Shown piece after piece: positions 5,642-7,821 of a DNA stretch of 7,821 bases. The notes under the pieces were generated by a model that worked only from the letters and a program-made list of their open reading frames with translations, was not told the DNA's origin and did not search any database. Both the position numbers and the translations under genes were made by a program. The DNA is from an uncultured Oscillospiraceae bacterium (GTDB lineage Bacteria > Bacillota > Clostridia > Oscillospirales > Oscillospiraceae), in assembly GCA_910579595.1 (NCBI GenBank), contig CAJTVM010000112.1:1-7821 (forward strand), given 5' to 3'. Within the stretch, counting starts at the first letter, position 1; every line of letters starts with the position of its first letter.

Positions 5642-6097
5642 ATGAGCTTTTTCGATGAATTAAAGCGCTTGGCCCGCCCTTATGAGGATGAGGATGAGGA
5701 TATGTACGAGGAAGATTTCGCTCCTGTGGGAACCGCGAAGGACGCCCCCCGCGACCGGGATCGCGACCGTGACCGCGACGCCGACCGCCGCAGCAACAAG
5801 GTGGTCAACATCCACACCACCACCCAGCTCCAGGTGGTGCTGGTCAGCCCCACCCGGTTTGAGAACGCCAGCGAGATTGCCGACCACCTGCGGGACAAGC
5901 GCACCGTGGTGCTCAACCTGGAGCAGACCGACAAGAACATCGCCCGCCGCCTGATCGACTTCCTGTCCGGCGTTGCCTACGCCAACGAGGGCACCATCAA
6001 AAAGGTGGCCCTGTCCACCTACATCATCACCCCCTACAACGTGGAGATTTTGGGTGATCTCATCGACGAGCTGGAAAACAACGGCCTGTACTTCTGA
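5642..6097 (+). CDS. sepF: Cell division protein SepF
   Basis: SepF binds the C-terminal tail of FtsZ, polymerises into rings or arcs, and tethers the Z-ring to the membrane. The product has 151 residues, normal for Firmicutes. MSFFDELKRLA (1-11) is the amphipathic membrane-binding helix. A flexible linker follows, first acidic (EDEDED, encoded by three GAGGAT units at 5684-5701) and then Arg-Asp repeats (about 37-50). The conserved core runs from about 53 to 136: VVNIHTT, VVLVSPTRFENASEIADHLR, VVLNLEQTD, RRLIDFLSGVAYA and STYIITPYNVEI. GGGAG (5628-5632) lies nine bases before the ATG. The gene starts 19 bases after yggS, and divIVA follows 28 bases later. Transcription probably comes both from upstream and from the promoter inside yggS. 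Confidence 0.96.
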   Translation: MSFFDELKRLARPYEDEDEDMYEEDFAPVGTAKDAPRDRDRDRDRDADRRSNKVVNIHTTTQLQVVLVSPTRFENASEIADHLRDKRTVVLNLEQTDKNIARRLIDFLSGVAYANEGTIKKVALSTYIITPYNVEILGDLIDELENNGLYF

Positions 6098-6125
6098 CGC
6101 AGATAGATAAGGGGGATTGGAAGCC

Positions 6126-6857
6126 ATGATGACTCCGCAGGAGGTGAGCACCCGCTCCTTCGCCAAGGCCACTCTGGGCGGCTATAACCTGGCTCAGGTG
6201 GACGAGTTTCTGGATGCGCTCACCGAGGACTATACCGCTCTTTACAATGAAAACGCCATTTTGAAAAACAAGCTGAAGGTGCTCAGCGAGACGGTGGAGG
6301 AGTACCGGGCCACCGAGGAAACCATGCGCAAAACCCTGCTGGCCGCCCAGAAGATGGCGGACGATATGGTGGAGGAGGCCAAGAAAAAGCGGGCGGAGAT
6401 GGTGGGCGAGGCGGAGAAGAACGCCCAGAAACGGGTGTCCGACCTGGAGAAGGCCGTGGCCGCCGAGGAATACCGGCTGAAGAAGGCGCAGGAGTCCACC
6501 GCGATCTATGTGCGCAAGCTGGCAAAGTTCCACGATGAGGAGATGGCGTTCCTGTCCAACCTGGGCGATTTGGTGCCGCCGGAGCAGTTGATGGAGCCAC
6601 AGAGTGATCCCTCCACCGATATTGAGGCCGCCGTGGCCGCCCAGGTGTTCGCGGAGGAGAAGAAGGCGGAACAGCCGCCCGCCCAGAAGCCCGCCCCGCG
6701 CCTGGTGGCGGTGGGGCCGGACGACGATGTGCCCCCCCTGCCGGATGATTTTGTCCCCCCTATGTCCCCTGTACCCCAGGATGAATATGAGCTGGACCCG
6801 GACGCCACCCGGAGGTTCTCCGATATGAAGTTCGGGAAGGATTATAAGATTGAGTGA
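6126..6857 (+). CDS. divIVA: DivIVA-family cell division/polarity protein
   Basis: DivIVA binds negatively curved membrane at septa and poles and recruits division partners. The product has 243 residues. The N-terminal lipid-binding domain (about 3-60) reads TPQEVSTRSF, LGGYNLAQVDEFLDAL and YNENAILKNKL. A long coiled coil follows (about 60-145, rich in Glu, Lys and Ala), then a Pro/acidic linker (150-228) and a conserved-looking tail RFSDMKFGKDYKIE. At the place of the Bacillus Phe17-Arg18 membrane-inserting pair this protein has Leu-Gly. ATG 6126 is chosen because AAGGGGG (6109-6115) lies ten bases upstream; a TTG at 6117 is too close to it. No ylmG or ylmH gene separates it from sepF. After the stop, 6858-6965 is AT-rich with no gene seen. 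Confidence 0.92.
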   Translation: MMTPQEVSTRSFAKATLGGYNLAQVDEFLDALTEDYTALYNENAILKNKLKVLSETVEEYRATEETMRKTLLAAQKMADDMVEEAKKKRAEMVGEAEKNAQKRVSDLEKAVAAEEYRLKKAQESTAIYVRKLAKFHDEEMAFLSNLGDLVPPEQLMEPQSDPSTDIEAAVAAQVFAEEKKAEQPPAQKPAPRLVAVGPDDDVPPLPDDFVPPMSPVPQDEYELDPDATRRFSDMKFGKDYKIE

Positions 6858-6965
6858 TAAAAACCTGGAGGAAATTTCCCCTTGCATTTTTCTATTAGCT
6901 GTGCCATACAAAAGATAGTCAAAGAATGTCATTGCTAAGCACTCCATAATTCCACGCAAAAACAG

Positions 6966-6995
6966 ACTCCCGGAGAGAAGCCGCTCTCCGGGAGT
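6966..6995. terminator. Shared bidirectional terminator between convergent genes
   Basis: ACTCCCGGAGAG (6966-6977) and CTCTCCGGGAGT (6984-6995) form a perfect 12-base-pair stem with a six-base loop. On the minus strand it is followed after a few bases by TTTTT (about 6963-6956), a good terminator for the 94-residue gene. On the plus strand the tail is the weaker TATTT, but it is the only terminator after divIVA. The stem overlaps the TAA of the leftward gene by one base. Confidence 0.82.
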
Positions 6996-7279
6996 TATTT
7001 CGCGTTTACGCCGTCCTGCCAGCCGTATTGGTACATCAATTTCCCGCAGGCGCGGGCAAACCTCTCAAATCCGCTGACCAGCAGCTCAACGTCCGGATCT
7101 GTATCGGGGTTTAACCCTGTCCGTCCGCACAGGCGGCTGCGGGCTTCATAAACCTGCTCTACTAATGGGGCAAGCTCCCCGCCCCCCGTGGTTTCGTCCT
7201 TCACCCATCCGCAGACATCCGGCTCGTTCAGGCCGTTGATTTGGTTGTAGATGAATTCCCAGCGTTCTTCGCCATTCAT
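6995..7279 (-). CDS. Hypothetical 94-residue protein
   Basis: I do not recognise a characterised family. The protein is small, soluble-looking and probably helical. It is acidic at the N-terminus (MNGEERWEFIYNQINGLNE), has a Gly-rich turn TTGGGE near 30-35, a helix-like LAPLVEQVYEARSRLC, and a C-terminal FERFARACGKLMYQYGWQDG; no membrane segment or signal peptide is seen. GGGAGG (minus strand, 7293-7288) lies eight bases before the ATG, and a near-consensus promoter precedes it, so it is very likely a real expressed gene. It is transcribed away from the XRE regulator gene, sharing a 117-base control region, which suggests it is that regulator's target. Confidence 0.75.
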   Translation of the reverse strand: MNGEERWEFIYNQINGLNEPDVCGWVKDETTGGGELAPLVEQVYEARSRLCGRTGLNPDTDPDVELLVSGFERFARACGKLMYQYGWQDGVNAK

Positions 7280-7303
7280 GGTTCAGTCCTCCCTTTTTTA
7301 TCT

Positions 7304-7332
7304 ATCATATACCATTTTGTTAATTTAGTCAA
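7304..7332 (-). promoter_or_regulatory. Leftward promoter of the 94-residue protein gene
   Basis: On the minus strand: TTGACT (7332-7327), a 17-base spacer, TATGAT (7309-7304). Both boxes match consensus at five of six positions. The start would be near 7297, just upstream of the GGGAGG ribosome binding site, giving a short leader. Confidence 0.68.
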
Positions 7333-7344
7333 TATAGCAAAATG
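7313..7344. promoter_or_regulatory. Inverted repeat, candidate operator
   Basis: CATTTTG (7313-7319) and CAAAATG (7338-7344) are perfect inverted arms 18 bases apart. One arm lies in the spacer of the leftward promoter; the other lies between the boxes of the possible rightward promoter. A dimeric XRE regulator bound here would affect both directions, consistent with autoregulation. Binding itself is inferred. Confidence 0.45.
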
Positions 7345-7357
7345 TTTTATCTATACT
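7329..7357 (+). promoter_or_regulatory. Possible rightward promoter of the XRE regulator
   Basis: TATACT (7352-7357) is a good -10 box. The best -35 at 17 bases is TCAATA (7329-7334), which matches at only three positions. A weak basal promoter would suit a self-controlled regulator. Confidence 0.4.
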
Positions 7358-7396
7358 CTTTCGTACACCCTACCTTTAAGGAAAGGAGTACGTGAA

Positions 7397-7615
7397 ATGT
7401 ATAGGCGAATCCGCGATATGAGGGAGGACAATGATCTGCTGCAAAAAGACCTTGCAGAATATCTACAATGCGGTCAGGTATGCTACTCCTACTATGAAAC
7501 AGGTAAACGCGACATCCCCACTGACGTTCTGATTAAACTTGCTGACTATTATGGGACAAGTATCGACTATCTCTTGGGCCGTACAAACACAAAAACCCCC
7601 TATCCCAAAGACTGA
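7397..7615 (+). CDS. XRE-family helix-turn-helix transcriptional regulator
   Basis: A 72-residue protein made almost entirely of a Cro/C1-type helix-turn-helix domain. RIRDMREDNDLLQKDLAEYL (4-23) covers helix 1 and the first HTH helix. GQVCYSYYETGKRDIP (26-41) covers the recognition helix and the typical YExGKR turn. LIKLADYYGTSIDYLLGRT (45-63) completes the domain with the common SIDYLLGRT ending. There is no separate sensing domain, so it resembles small phage-type or element-type repressors. AAAGGAG (7382-7388) lies eight bases before the ATG. Longer in-frame starts upstream would run through the divergent promoter and are unlikely. Base composition is lower in GC than the flanking housekeeping genes, hinting at acquired DNA. 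Confidence 0.9.
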   Translation: MYRRIRDMREDNDLLQKDLAEYLQCGQVCYSYYETGKRDIPTDVLIKLADYYGTSIDYLLGRTNTKTPYPKD

Positions 7616-7620
7616 TAAAA

Positions 7621-7652
7621 AAACCGTCCCCTCCAATCGGAAGGGACGGTTT
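7621..7652. terminator. Bidirectional terminator between the XRE gene and gapA
   Basis: AAACCGTCCC (7621-7630) pairs with GGGACGGTTT (7643-7652), and inner TCC/GGA pairing extends the stem. On the minus strand it is followed by a run of seven T, making a strong terminator for the leftward dehydrogenase gene. On the plus strand TTT-C-TTGTT follows, enough for the XRE gene, which ends five bases before the hairpin. Confidence 0.85.
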
Positions 7653-7675
7653 CTTGTTACGGGTTTGACCTCAAA

Positions 7676-7821
7676 TTACTTGTGGTCCACGCTGTACATA
7701 TGCTTGATGAGCTCCAGCACCTTGTTGGAGTAGCCCATCTCGTTGTCGTACCAGGACACGACCTTCACGAAGGTGTCGGTCAGGGCGATGCCGGCCTTGG
7801 CGTCGAAGATGGAGGTGCGGG
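7676..7821 (-). CDS. gapA: Glyceraldehyde-3-phosphate dehydrogenase, C-terminal part
   Basis: Only the last 47 codons and the TAA are in the window; the gene continues past the right edge. GAPDH oxidises glyceraldehyde 3-phosphate to 1,3-bisphosphoglycerate with NAD in glycolysis. The reading ends with IFDAKAGIALTDTF, then VKVVSWYDNEMGYSNKVLEL and IKHMYSVDHK. SWYDNExGYS is the family's C-terminal signature, and the text is close to the E. coli GapA type (FDAKAGIAL, VSWYDNETGYSNKV). A strong leftward terminator lies 24 bases after the stop. The catalytic Cys and the NAD-binding domain are outside the window. Confidence 0.93.
   Translation of the reverse strand, partial: RTSIFDAKAGIALTDTFVKVVSWYDNEMGYSNKVLELIKHMYSVDHK

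Larger units (their letters stand above)
7296..7354 (+). repeat. 10-base direct repeat pair in the divergent control region
   Basis: TTTTATCTAT occurs exactly at 7296-7305 and 7345-7354. The first copy touches the -10 box of the leftward promoter and the second touches the -10 box of the possible rightward promoter. They may be regulator half-sites, but in AT-rich DNA a chance match is possible. Confidence 0.35.

Noticed and set aside
6117..6125. TTG start for DivIVA
   Set aside because: Only one base separates it from the AAGGGGG ribosome binding site; ATG 6126 has normal spacing and the usual start MTPQEV-like sequence.
6870..6879. GGAAATTTCC palindrome after divIVA
   Set aside because: It is short, lacks a loop and T run, and no gene lies nearby for it to control.
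6060..6959. Minus-strand open frame opposite divIVA
   Set aside because: It mirrors the DivIVA coding sequence (Leu/Gly/His-rich) and crosses the cluster end without promoter or ribosome binding site.
7539..7733. Plus-strand open frame across the XRE gene end and gapA
   Set aside because: It overlaps the XRE gene in another frame, passes through the terminator hairpin and runs antisense to the clear GAPDH C-terminus.

Overview
The window looks like chromosomal DNA from a GC-rich, low-branching Firmicute, most likely a gut clostridium of the Oscillospiraceae type. The basis is gene content and order: a miaA-hfq pair, then yggS, sepF and divIVA, which are Gram-positive division-cluster genes. 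AGGAGG-type ribosome binding sites and strongly GC-biased third codon positions agree with this. The genus cannot be fixed from the sequence alone. No rRNA, tRNA, CRISPR array, transposase or integrase is visible.

Layout from left to right. Positions 1-281 hold a leftward promoter, perhaps the first codons of a leftward gene, one copy of a 23-base repeat, and a rightward promoter. Positions 282-1994 encode an exported C69-family peptidase whose nucleophile cysteine is exposed by signal peptide removal and which ends in a stalk-type domain. A strong terminator follows, then a second exact copy of the 23-base repeat that supplies the -35 box of the next promoter. From 2209 to 6857 six genes run in one direction: miaA, hfq, a HlyD-like membrane adaptor, yggS, sepF and divIVA. 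No factor-independent terminator is visible between them, although the spacers before miaA, hfq and yggS are rich in palindromes. A near-consensus promoter inside the AT-rich 3' part of yggS can transcribe sepF-divIVA on its own.

A hairpin at 6966-6995 ends the cluster and also serves the convergent gene beyond it. Next comes a lower-GC divergent pair: an unrecognised 94-residue protein (leftward) and a 72-residue XRE-family regulator (rightward), with facing promoters and an inverted repeat between them. This looks like a small accessory regulatory module. At the right edge the last 47 codons of a leftward GapA-type glyceraldehyde-3-phosphate dehydrogenase are present, with its terminator.

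How the genes may work together: MiaA modifies tRNA, Hfq is an RNA chaperone, YggS keeps pyridoxal phosphate in balance, SepF anchors and bundles FtsZ, and DivIVA marks curved membrane at septa and poles. Their co-orientation suggests at least partly shared transcription, with the internal yggS promoter uncoupling the division genes. The adaptor-like protein is the least understood member of the cluster.
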